Shown here one piece after another: positions 1 through 6,386 of a stretch of DNA of 6,386 nt. Origin of the DNA: an uncultured Actinomycetes bacterium. Its GTDB lineage: Bacteria > Actinomycetota > Actinomycetes > Nanopelagicales > Nanopelagicaceae. The notes beneath the pieces were generated by a model that did no database searches, was not told the DNA's origin, and worked only from the letters and a program-made list of their open reading frames with translations. The translations under genes and the position numbers were made by a program. The stretch is taken from positions 1 to 6,386 of the forward strand of contig CAIKID010000025.1 of assembly GCA_903827345.1 (NCBI GenBank), in the 5' to 3' direction. Within the stretch, counting starts at the first letter, position 1, and each line of letters starts with the position of its first letter.

Positions 1-126
1 CCTCCGAGTAGAGAGCATCCAGCGATGCGCGGGTGAGATATCGGCTGACCCTACAGGCTAAAAGAGGCCTAATGCGAGAGTTATCTGGTCAAAATTCCGA
101 ATTTTGAGAGGGAATTACGGCTGAAA
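1..126. other. Non-coding or gene-edge sequence after the ABC pair; no gene supported
   Basis: Apart from the inverted repeat I see no convincing gene. A minus-strand frame from about position 88 to the edge is open and reads VSRYLTRASLDALYSE near its end, but it has no ATG, GTG or TTG start in the window. Plus-strand frames end quickly and have no ribosome site. No tRNA T-loop or CCA end is visible. Confidence 0.5.
89..107. repeat. Perfect 9-bp inverted repeat downstream of the ABC pair
   Basis: TCAAAATTC and GAATTTTGA are perfect reverse complements separated by one base, 19 nt past the last ABC stop codon. It could be a weak hairpin at the end of the transcript or a dimeric-regulator site for a gene left of the window. 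As a terminator it is poor: AT-rich stem and no U-run on the minus strand. Confidence 0.5.
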
Positions 127-2094
127 TTACTCAGTTGCGGCAGAGGCAAATTGACTGGCATAAAGGTCGAAATAGAATCCTTTAGCGGCCATAAGCACTT
201 CGTGGTTCCCTTGTTCAATCAGGCTTCCTTTATCCATAACCAAGATGGTGTCAGCATCTCTAATCGTCGAAAGCCTATGAGCAATGACAAAACTAGTTCT
301 ACCCTGGCGCAGCTTGGCCATGGCACGCTGCACCAATACCTCGGTGCGAGTATCTACCGAAGAGGTGGCTTCATCGAGAATGAGAACAGCCGGATCAGCC
401 ATGAAAGCTCGGGCGATGGTGAGTAGCTGGCGCTCTCCGTTAGAAACCGATGCATTCTCATCAGTTAAGAGCGAGTCGTAACCACCTGGTAAGCCGCGAA
501 TAAAGTGGTCAATATTGGCTGCCTTGGCTGCGCCCGCCACTGCATCAAGTGAAGGATTGGCCGAACCAAAGGCAATGTTCTCTTGAATAGTGCCGGAGAA
601 GAGCCAGGTATCTTGTAGCACCATGCCAAACTGTCGGCGTAGATCATCGCGAGTGATGTCGCGAGTATCGATACCATCCAAAGTAATGTGACCGCCGTTT
701 ATTTCATAAAAGCGCATAATGAGATTAACTAGAGTGGTCTTTCCAGCTCCGGTTGGCCCCACGATGGCAACGGTCTGCCCAGGAGCTACATCAAGATTGA
801 AATGTTCGATGAGGGGTTGATCCTCTTTATATCGGAATGAGACATCTTTAAAAGAGATCGCACCCGTTGCCCGCACAACCGGCACGCTGGGTTCGCGATC
901 CGGTTCTTCCTCCGGCGCATCTAATAATTCAAAGAGACGCTCTGCAGATGCAACTCCCGATTGCACGGTATTCATCAAACCAGCGATCTGCGCAAGCGGC
1001 ATGCCAAATTGGCGAGAGTATTGAATAAAGGCTTGCACGTCACCGAGCGACATGGTTCCCGTTGCCACGCGATAACCACCTAGTACCGAGATGCCTACGT
1101 AGATCAGATTGGAAATAAAGGCAGTGGAGGGCATGATGATGCCAGACATAAATTGAGCGTTAAATGAACTCTGGTTGAGATTTTCGTTGAGCTCACCGAA
1201 ATCTGTAATCGCTTGCTTGCGGCGACCAAAAACTTTTACCAGCGCGGCACCAGTGTGCATCTCTTCAACGTGGCCGTTGAGTTTTCCGGTCCAATCCCAT
1301 TGCGCAATAAATTGTTTCTGAGAAGCCTTGGCTATGCGGATCGATACGAACATTGAAAGCGGAATGGCGATGAGAGAAACAAGTGCAAGAAGTGGGCTGA
1401 TCCATATCATCATCGCCAGTACCGAAACTACAGTCAAAACTGAGTTCAGAATTTGCGATAAGCCCTGCTGCATAGAAGTCGAAATATTGTCCACATCGTT
1501 GGTGACTCTAGAAAGTAAGTCGCCGCGAGAGGTGCCATCGAAATAACTAAGAGGCAAGCGTCCGATCTTCTCTTCTGCTAATCGGCGTAATCTAAAGACG
1601 GTCTTCTGGGTAACCCCCGCCATTAGGTATTGCTGCAACCATAAAAATAGTGAGGAGATTATGTAGAGCCCAATTGCTAGGAAGATCCAATGCGCGACTG
1701 CGCTGAAATCGATTCCCTTACCAGGGATCACTCCGCTCTTATTCACCACATCTGCCATGGTGTTCTGACCTTTGGCGCGCAGGTCAGCAACGACCTGAGC
1801 CTTGGAGACTCCGGCTGGCAATTTGCGACCAAGAAATCCATAGAAAATATCATTTGTTGCATGGCCCAAAATTTTGGGACCGAGTGAACCGATCGTTACA
1901 GCGGCGGATATCAGAGCAAAGACTGCGTATAAAGTCTTTCTCTCTTCGCCAACTTCGCCGAGTAGGCGTCGCAATGAGCCCTTAAAATCTTTAGATTTTT
2001 GCGGCGGGCCGCCCATCATGCCGGCCATAGGGCCACCTCTACCTACGCCGCCCGCCATGGGTGGACGACTGGCTTGTGGTGCGCGCTGGCTCAT
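127..2094 (-). CDS. ABC exporter half-transporter, catalytically intact subunit of a heterodimer (655 aa)
   Basis: A type IV (exporter-type) ABC half-transporter: N-terminal six-helix membrane domain followed by an ATPase domain, acting in the cytoplasmic membrane. Visible parts: a Gly/Met/Pro-rich cytoplasmic tail (about 1-45), membrane helices near 55-76, 136-158, 215-233, 235-254, 315-340 and 350-375, and an unusually long external loop (about 80-132) between helices 1 and 2. The ATPase domain has Walker A GPTGAGKTT (446-454), Q-loop Gln494, Walker B ending Asp574 with catalytic Glu575, D-loop SSVD (578-581) and switch His606. The signature is VSNGE (550-554) rather than LSGGQ. This pattern and the GFYFDLYASQF end resemble TM288/BmrD-type subunits, so the partner should be the adjacent 578-aa protein. 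The ATG start overlaps the partner's TGA as ATGA, with AGGAGG 7 nt upstream, indicating translational coupling. The substrate (drug, lipid or peptide) is unknown. The family call is very secure. Confidence 0.96.
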   Translation of the reverse strand: MSQRAPQASRPPMAGGVGRGGPMAGMMGGPPQKSKDFKGSLRRLLGEVGEERKTLYAVFALISAAVTIGSLGPKILGHATNDIFYGFLGRKLPAGVSKAQVVADLRAKGQNTMADVVNKSGVIPGKGIDFSAVAHWIFLAIGLYIISSLFLWLQQYLMAGVTQKTVFRLRRLAEEKIGRLPLSYFDGTSRGDLLSRVTNDVDNISTSMQQGLSQILNSVLTVVSVLAMMIWISPLLALVSLIAIPLSMFVSIRIAKASQKQFIAQWDWTGKLNGHVEEMHTGAALVKVFGRRKQAITDFGELNENLNQSSFNAQFMSGIIMPSTAFISNLIYVGISVLGGYRVATGTMSLGDVQAFIQYSRQFGMPLAQIAGLMNTVQSGVASAERLFELLDAPEEEPDREPSVPVVRATGAISFKDVSFRYKEDQPLIEHFNLDVAPGQTVAIVGPTGAGKTTLVNLIMRFYEINGGHITLDGIDTRDITRDDLRRQFGMVLQDTWLFSGTIQENIAFGSANPSLDAVAGAAKAANIDHFIRGLPGGYDSLLTDENASVSNGERQLLTIARAFMADPAVLILDEATSSVDTRTEVLVQRAMAKLRQGRTSFVIAHRLSTIRDADTILVMDKGSLIEQGNHEVLMAAKGFYFDLYASQFASAATE

Positions 2095-3827
2095 GAGGCC
2101 GCCTCCTCGGGGCTTAACTGCGAGAGCACAATTTCGCGATAGGTCTCACTGCTACTCATAAGATTTGAGTGCGTACCGATTCCGACAATCTTGCCTTCAT
2201 CCAAAACTATGATCTGATCTGCTTGCAAAATAGTTGAAACGCGTTGCGCGACAACGATCATTGTCGTGTGACCCATTACTTCGTGCAAGGCACTGCGCAA
2301 TTTGGAATCGGTGGTGTAATCCAAGGCGCTAAATGAGTCATCAAATAGCAAGAGTTGCGGCTTTTTGACGAGAGCTCTGGCAATCGAAAGTCTCTGACGT
2401 TGTCCACCAGAGAAATTTGTACCACCTTGGGCAACGCGCGCTTCCAGTTTTTCGGGAAGTTCGTCGATAAAGTCCCGAGCTTGTGCAATCTCCAAAGCGC
2501 TCCACAACTCTTCATCGCTCGCATCCGCCTTGCCATACCGTAAGTTCTGCGCCACAGTCCCACCAAAGAGGAATGAGCGCTGGGGAACTAAACCGATTTC
2601 CGACCAGAGTGACTCCAGTGCCTGGTCGCGCACATCAATTCCATCGAGTTTTACCTTTCCGGCCGTGACATCAATAAAGCGGGGGATCAGGTTTAGTAGG
2701 GTTGATTTTCCAGAGCCGGTGGAGCCGATAATTGCAGTAAATTCTCCAGGGTGGGCCACAAATGAAATCCCAGTAAGAATCGGGTGTTCTGCGCCTGGAT
2801 AGCGAAATTCAACATCCACGAACTCGACGACACCTAAACGCTTCTCGGGGTTCTTGGGGGTCAGCGTCTCGACCACCGAGGATTGAGTGTCGAGAACTTC
2901 TTGGATACGTTCAGCGCAAGCAGCAGCGCGCGGAATTTGAAGTGACATAAAGATAGCCATCATGACGCTGCTAAGAATCATCATGATGTAAGTCAAAAAT
3001 GCTGTCATGTTTCCGATTTGTAGATTACCGGAGTCAATTAATTTTCCGCCAAACCAGATCACGGCTACTGAAGAGAGGTTAAGGATCATCGAAAGGGATG
3101 GAAACATCACGGCAAAGGTGCGGGTTACCCGAAGTTGCGTCTGCATTAAATCCAGCGAGGCCTCAGCAAATCGCTCTTCCTCTTGCTTGGTCTTGACGAA
3201 AGCTCGTATAACGCGGACGCCCGCAATCTGTTCCCGCAAAACTAGGTTAATTCGATCTATCTTCACCTGCATCATTCGAAAGGCAGGAACGATACGGCGC
3301 AGCAAGAGAACAATTAAGACGGACATTATTGGAAGAACTACTAATAATAAGGAGGAAAGTTTTAAATTTGAGCGTAGGGCCATGATGATGGCACCAATAC
3401 CCGTGATTGGAGCACCGATCATCATTGTGAAACCCATAAAGAGAACAAGCTGAACCTGTTGAACATCATTGGTATTTCGCGTGATAAGCGATGGGGCGCC
3501 GAACTTATTGAGTTCGCGTGCCGAGAATCCTTCTACTGCAGTAAAAACCGCGCTGCGCAGATCTCTGCCGAAAGCCATTGCGACTCGAGCTGCCAGGTAA
3601 GCCAGCCAGATAGAGGCTCCCAAAACCAAAGCACTGGAGGCCAACATGATTTCTCCGATATGCCAGATGTAACCGACATTTCCTTTGGCAATCCCGCTAT
3701 TAATGAGATCGGCATTGAGATTAGGTAGGTACAAGCTCGCAATCGCTTGAACAAGCAACATCAAGAGAATCAGAAATACCTGCCCCCGATAAGGACGCAA
3801 GTATTTCTTCAAAATCGCAGTAAGCAA
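2091..3827 (-). CDS. ABC exporter half-transporter, degenerate-site subunit of a heterodimer (578 aa)
   Basis: Exporter-type ABC half-transporter with an N-terminal membrane domain (helices near 15-35, 57-80, 127-151, 157-179, 238-259 and 274-296) and a C-terminal ATPase domain. Walker A is GSTGSGKST (368-376), Q-loop Gln416, signature FSGGQ (472-476) and Walker B aspartate Asp496. The residue after Walker B is Asp497 where a catalytic Glu is normal, and the switch position is Gln528 where His is normal. In known heterodimeric exporters (TM287, BmrC, LmrC) the same Glu-to-Asp and His-to-Gln or similar changes mark the degenerate ATP site, so this protein should pair with the next gene's product. 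The start is TTG, chosen because AGGAGT lies 5 nt upstream and the protein then begins MLTAILKKYLRPYRG, as family members usually do. Length is normal for a half-transporter. It ends with TGA inside the ATGA overlap with the partner gene. The exported compound cannot be inferred. Confidence 0.96.
   Translation of the reverse strand: MLTAILKKYLRPYRGQVFLILLMLLVQAIASLYLPNLNADLINSGIAKGNVGYIWHIGEIMLASSALVLGASIWLAYLAARVAMAFGRDLRSAVFTAVEGFSARELNKFGAPSLITRNTNDVQQVQLVLFMGFTMMIGAPITGIGAIIMALRSNLKLSSLLLVVLPIMSVLIVLLLRRIVPAFRMMQVKIDRINLVLREQIAGVRVIRAFVKTKQEEERFAEASLDLMQTQLRVTRTFAVMFPSLSMILNLSSVAVIWFGGKLIDSGNLQIGNMTAFLTYIMMILSSVMMAIFMSLQIPRAAACAERIQEVLDTQSSVVETLTPKNPEKRLGVVEFVDVEFRYPGAEHPILTGISFVAHPGEFTAIIGSTGSGKSTLLNLIPRFIDVTAGKVKLDGIDVRDQALESLWSEIGLVPQRSFLFGGTVAQNLRYGKADASDEELWSALEIAQARDFIDELPEKLEARVAQGGTNFSGGQRQRLSIARALVKKPQLLLFDDSFSALDYTTDSKLRSALHEVMGHTTMIVVAQRVSTILQADQIIVLDEGKIVGIGTHSNLMSSSETYREIVLSQLSPEEAAS
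2102..2107 (-). promoter_or_regulatory. Ribosome binding site AGGAGG for the second ABC gene, inside the first
   Basis: A perfect AGGAGG on the minus strand lies within the last codons of the first ABC gene, 7 nt before the ATG at 2094. Together with the ATGA overlap it should keep synthesis of the two partner subunits balanced. Confidence 0.85.
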
Positions 3828-3888
3828 CCGGGACTCCTATTTATTAGATTCCTGAAGCCTACTCCCGACTCCGCAGGATTCTTAGTGC
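3828..3888 (-). other. 61-nt gap between the aldehyde dehydrogenase and the ABC pair
   Basis: It holds the AGGAGT ribosome site and an imperfect inverted repeat: GAATCCTG (3874-3881) and CAGGAATC (3847-3854) on the minus strand, 7 of 8 bases pairing across a 19-nt loop. No U-run follows the repeat. A TAATAA just before the ribosome site resembles a -10 box but has no matching -35. The gap therefore neither proves nor excludes a transcript boundary here. Confidence 0.4.
3833..3838 (-). promoter_or_regulatory. Ribosome binding site AGGAGT deciding the TTG start of the first ABC gene
   Basis: AGGAGT on the minus strand lies 5 nt before TTG at 3827. It is the strongest such site near the gene and is the reason for accepting a TTG start. 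Confidence 0.75.
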
Positions 3889-5319
3889 CTAAATTTCTAC
3901 GCCAATGTATTTGGTCTCTAGAAATTCGTGAATACCAGCGAAACCGCCTTCGCGACCCAAGCCCGATTGTTTAACGCCACCGAAGGGAGCCGCAGGATCA
4001 GAAACGACGCCACGGTTAATAGCGATCATTCCCGCCTCTAGGGCTTCTGCAGTCCTAATAGCGCGCTTGAGATCAGATGAGTAAACATAGGCAATTAACC
4101 CATATTCTGTGGAATTTGCGAGCGCAATCGCTTCGGCATCAGTATCAAAGGTGACGATCGGAGCAACTGGGCCAAAGACTTCATAGTTCAGAATTGGGTT
4201 ATCTTTCTTCACCGTCAGGACCGTGGCGGGATAGAACGCACCATCACCCAATGGAGTTACGCCACCCAAACGCACTTGCGCTCCAGCAGCAACTGATGAA
4301 TCCACCAACTCTGCAATCTTGTCCCGCTCTTTACGAGAGACGCTGGCACCGAGTTGCGCTCCCTCTGCTAGACCATCTGCCATCTTGAGATCGTCCATCG
4401 CTGTAATGAACTTCGCGGTGAATTCCTCTGCCACAGACTTCGCAACATAGAACCGATTTGCTGCGGTGCATGCAGCTCCACCGTTGCGCATCTTGGCAAC
4501 CATGGCGCCTTTTACCGCTTCATCTATATCGGCATCATCTAAGACAACAAAGGGAGCATTTCCGCCGAGTTCAAGAGAGGTGCGCAGAACCAAGTCAGCT
4601 GATTCTTTAATGAGAATTCGTCCAACTTCAGTGGAGCCAGTGAAAGAAACGTTGCGCACGCGAGGATCGTGCATCATGCGAGAGATCATTGCGCCGGTCT
4701 TCTCGGGCATCAAGAAGTTAACAACACCAGCAGGCACTCCGGCGCGGTGCATGATGTCTACGATCCAAATTGCGGTCAGTGGGGTTTCCGATGCCGCTTT
4801 TAAAATAACGGTGCATCCAGCTGCTAGCGCCGGTCCAATCTTCCGTGTTGCCATTGCTGCAGGGAAGTTCCAAGGAGTAATCAAGAGAGAGACTCCAATG
4901 GGTTGGTGCGTGACCAAAATTCGCTTATCTCCACTTGGTGAATGACGGAAATCACCGGGGGTGCGAACGGCTTCTTCGGCGAACCAGCGGAAGAACTCTG
5001 CTGCATAGCTCACCTCACCCTTGGCATCGGTGAAAGTTTTTCCATTTTCCATCGAGATCAACCGCGCGATCTGGTCAGATTCAGCAGTCATGATTTCAAA
5101 TGCCTTGCGCAGAATCTCAGAACGGACGCGTGAGGGGGTCTTGGCCCAACCAGGGAATGCATCATGAGCGGCGGTAATCGCTGCGTCACACTGGGCTTGA
5201 TCGGCGGTAGAAATTTCTGCGATGAGTTCACCGGTGCTGGGATTCATAACAGGCAATGAGCCCGTTCCCTTTACCCATTGGCCATTGATGAAAAGATCTG
5301 TCTTCAATTGCATATCCAC
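3889..5319 (-). CDS. gabD: NAD(P)-dependent succinate-semialdehyde dehydrogenase family protein (476 aa)
   Basis: A soluble aldehyde dehydrogenase that oxidises an aldehyde to its acid with NAD(P)+; closest in motif content to GabD, which converts succinic semialdehyde to succinate. Visible landmarks: TPWNF with oxyanion-hole Asn151, cofactor-binding Lys174, FTGST (226-230), general base Glu250 in LELGGNAPF, catalytic Cys284 in GAACTAANRF, EVFGP (380-384), and the PFGGVKQSGLGREGG end region (445-459). NFPAAMATRK, LELGGNAPF and ANRFYV are the GabD-like parts. Length fits the family. Oddities: Ala175 replaces the usual Pro after Lys174 (LKAASETP), and there is no second Cys two residues after Cys284 as in E. 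coli GabD. The GTG at 5319 has AGGGGA 5 nt upstream; an in-frame ATG at 5313 (MQLKTDLFING) is a realistic alternative, 11 nt from the same site. It lies 24 nt after the E1 gene, probably in one transcript. The family is certain; the exact substrate is inferred. Confidence 0.9.
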   Translation of the reverse strand: MDMQLKTDLFINGQWVKGTGSLPVMNPSTGELIAEISTADQAQCDAAITAAHDAFPGWAKTPSRVRSEILRKAFEIMTAESDQIARLISMENGKTFTDAKGEVSYAAEFFRWFAEEAVRTPGDFRHSPSGDKRILVTHQPIGVSLLITPWNFPAAMATRKIGPALAAGCTVILKAASETPLTAIWIVDIMHRAGVPAGVVNFLMPEKTGAMISRMMHDPRVRNVSFTGSTEVGRILIKESADLVLRTSLELGGNAPFVVLDDADIDEAVKGAMVAKMRNGGAACTAANRFYVAKSVAEEFTAKFITAMDDLKMADGLAEGAQLGASVSRKERDKIAELVDSSVAAGAQVRLGGVTPLGDGAFYPATVLTVKKDNPILNYEVFGPVAPIVTFDTDAEAIALANSTEYGLIAYVYSSDLKRAIRTAEALEAGMIAINRGVVSDPAAPFGGVKQSGLGREGGFAGIHEFLETKYIGVEI

Positions 5320-5324
5320 GAGCT

Positions 5325-5330
5325 TCCCCT
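5325..5330 (-). promoter_or_regulatory. Ribosome binding site AGGGGA for the aldehyde dehydrogenase
   Basis: AGGGGA on the minus strand sits in the 24-nt gap after the E1 stop (TAG). It is 5 nt from GTG at 5319 and 11 nt from ATG at 5313. The spacing slightly favours GTG; similarity of MQLKTDLFING to GabD N-termini makes ATG also reasonable. Confidence 0.65.
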
Positions 5331-5343
5331 GTCGTTGTAATTC

Positions 5344-6345
5344 CTACCTATTGTTAAAACGTCCCGACGCCTTCAATACCTGTAATTTACTAACTACTTC
5401 TTCTTTCTTCGCAATTGCAGCCCGTTCCAGCACCTTGCTAATCGATGGAGAGGCTTCTCCTCCGGTCACACGCTCAACAGGACCCTTGAGGTCGCTGAAA
5501 TACCGGCGTTGAATCTCGTCGGCCAGCCAACCACCATAGGAAGTTCCAATGGCGCCTTGCTCTGCAATTAAGACATTTCCGGTCTTCTTTATCGATGCAC
5601 CGATGGTCTCCCAATCAATGCTGGCACGATCTAGCCAACGCAGATCAATTACTTCGGAATCAACGTCCGGGAATTCAGCGACCGCTTCCAAAACATAGTT
5701 AGTCATCGCCAAATAAGTCAAGATAGTTAACTCAGAGCCTGTGCGTCGGATAGCAGCCTTGCCTACTTCAATGCAGTAATCGAGATCCGTAACGGGCGAT
5801 GGACCCGTTGAGTTGTAGAGATCAACATGCTCAAGGACGATGACTGGGTCTTTGCAGAGCAATGCGCTATTCATTAATCCGACGTAATCAAATGGAGTGG
5901 TAGGAGCGACAATTCTCCAACCGGGATTTGTTGCCATTACACCGGCGGGATCCATTGAGTGTTGAGAGCCATAGCCAGTTCCCATCGCAACTTTGCTCCG
6001 CAATACGAAAGGAACAGCGCCCGAGCCGCCGAACATGTGGCGCATCTTGCCAATCTGATTAAAGAGTTGGTCAGCCGCAACCCACATGAAGTCCGCGTAC
6101 ATAAATTCGACGATCGGTTTAAAACGGCCATCGATAGCTATCCCGCCACCAAGACCAGTAAATGCATTCTCGCTAATCGGTGTGCCAAGAATTCGATCAG
6201 GGAAACGATCTTTCAGCCCTTTGGTTGCTCCATTTGTGCCACCTGCTAGGCGATGGACATCTTCACCCATAACAACAACAGAACTATCTTTCTCCATCTG
6301 GCGACCTAAGACTTTAGCGACGGAATCAATGAACTTCGCTTCCAC
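5344..6345 (-). CDS. 2-oxoacid dehydrogenase E1 component, beta (transketolase-like) region; possibly the C-terminal half of an alpha/beta fusion
   Basis: Beta part of a thiamine-diphosphate-dependent E1, which decarboxylates a 2-oxoacid (pyruvate, branched-chain oxoacid or similar) and normally passes the acyl group to a lipoyl E2. The pyrimidine-binding domain shows GEDV (27-30) and TPISE (55-59), where Glu59 corresponds to the conserved cofactor-activating glutamate; GYGSQHSMDP (124-133) carries the conserved loop histidine (His129). The transketolase C-terminal domain follows, with EVIDLRWLD (231-239), KKTG (253-256) and PVERVTGGEASP (289-300). 333 aa is normal for a stand-alone beta subunit. 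The start at 6345 is GTG with AAGGTG 5 nt upstream. However, the frame stays open for 13 more codons to the window edge, so this may be the second half of a fused E1. GEDVHRLAGGTNGATKGL is a type I associate, from memory, with fused alpha/beta E1 proteins. Substrate not determinable; no E2 or E3 in view. Confidence 0.9.
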   Translation of the reverse strand: MEAKFIDSVAKVLGRQMEKDSSVVVMGEDVHRLAGGTNGATKGLKDRFPDRILGTPISENAFTGLGGGIAIDGRFKPIVEFMYADFMWVAADQLFNQIGKMRHMFGGSGAVPFVLRSKVAMGTGYGSQHSMDPAGVMATNPGWRIVAPTTPFDYVGLMNSALLCKDPVIVLEHVDLYNSTGPSPVTDLDYCIEVGKAAIRRTGSELTILTYLAMTNYVLEAVAEFPDVDSEVIDLRWLDRASIDWETIGASIKKTGNVLIAEQGAIGTSYGGWLADEIQRRYFSDLKGPVERVTGGEASPSISKVLERAAIAKKEEVVSKLQVLKASGRFNNR

Positions 6346-6386
6346 AATTTCACCTTGATATATTGATAACTCTGAATACCGAGCCC
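6346..6386 (-). other. Open reading frame continuing upstream of the E1 beta region to the window edge
   Basis: These 41 bases read, in the E1 beta frame, as ARYSELSIYQGEI with no stop and no ATG. They could be the linker of an alpha/beta E1 fusion. In a second frame the strand gives GSVFRVINISR followed by TGA (6350-6352), 4 nt before the GTG, which would be the end of a separate upstream gene. In the third frame it stays open past the GTG. None of the three resembles a typical E1 alpha tail that I know. I favour the fusion slightly. Confidence 0.4.
6351..6356 (-). promoter_or_regulatory. Possible ribosome binding site AAGGTG before the E1 beta GTG
   Basis: On the minus strand AAGGTG (then A) lies 5 nt before the GTG at 6345. 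It matches part of the anti-Shine-Dalgarno complement. It supports a separate beta start but would be coincidental if the gene is an alpha/beta fusion. Confidence 0.4.

Noticed and set aside
1..88. Minus-strand open frame reading VSRYLTRASLDALYSE, possibly a gene running off the left edge
   Set aside because: No ATG, GTG or TTG in frame after the upstream TGA and no ribosome site; too short to judge.
75..106. TTGACC on the minus strand as a -35 box for a leftward promoter
   Set aside because: No acceptable -10 hexamer at 15-18 nt; the sequence there is GC-rich.
33..107. Plus-strand 24-codon frame from GTG
   Set aside because: No Shine-Dalgarno site, ends within the palindrome, no recognisable protein features.
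2244..2339. Loss of Glu and His in the 578-aa ABC protein as a sign of a decaying pseudogene
   Set aside because: The reading frame is intact, all other ATPase motifs are present, and the substitutions match the known degenerate-site pattern of heterodimeric exporters.
3007..3453. Plus-strand 148-codon open frame opposite the first ABC gene
   Set aside because: Antisense shadow of a strongly supported membrane-domain coding region; composition is Arg/Thr/Ile-rich with no motif.
3847..3881. Imperfect hairpin as a terminator after the aldehyde dehydrogenase
   Set aside because: One mismatch, a 19-nt loop and no following U-run; not convincing as an intrinsic terminator.
4466..4945. Plus-strand 159-codon open frame opposite the aldehyde dehydrogenase
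   Set aside because: Antisense shadow of a region encoding conserved active-site motifs; no independent support.

Overview
The window carries four protein-coding genes, all on the minus strand and closely packed. Read in transcription order (right to left) they are: a transketolase-like E1 beta region of a 2-oxoacid dehydrogenase (possibly the C-terminal half of a fused alpha/beta E1 whose N-terminal half lies beyond the right edge), a GabD-like succinate-semialdehyde dehydrogenase family enzyme, and two ABC exporter half-transporters joined by an ATGA overlap. The left 126 bases follow the last stop codon and hold no gene that I can support. I saw no tRNA, rRNA, CRISPR array, transposase or other mobile-element signature.

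The protein style points to an actinobacterium. The second ABC subunit has a Gly/Met/Pro-rich N-terminus leading into KDFKGSLRRLLG and a long external loop between its first two membrane helices. The aldehyde dehydrogenase has an ACTAANRF active-site context. Both are patterns I associate with actinobacterial homologues. Base composition looks near half G+C, well below that of typical soil actinobacteria, so a small-genome aquatic lineage is possible, but that is inference. Three of the four genes appear to use GTG or TTG starts.

Right part (3889-6386): the E1 region and the aldehyde dehydrogenase are 24 nt apart and probably co-transcribed. They suggest catabolism of a 2-oxoacid and an aldehyde such as succinic semialdehyde. 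No E2 or E3 gene is visible, so the actual oxoacid and the link between the two enzymes remain open.

Left part (127-3827): the two half-transporters form a textbook asymmetric heterodimer. The first (578 aa) has Asp in place of the catalytic Glu after Walker B and Gln in place of the switch His, but a perfect FSGGQ signature. The second (655 aa) has intact Walker A, Glu and His, but a deviant VSNGE signature. Paired head to tail they would give one competent and one degenerate ATP site, as in TM287/288, BmrCD and LmrCD. The substrate cannot be read from sequence. A 61-nt gap separates this pair from the aldehyde dehydrogenase, with no convincing terminator or promoter. Overall this looks like an ordinary chromosomal metabolic and transport region; I found no sign of a novel defence or mobile system.
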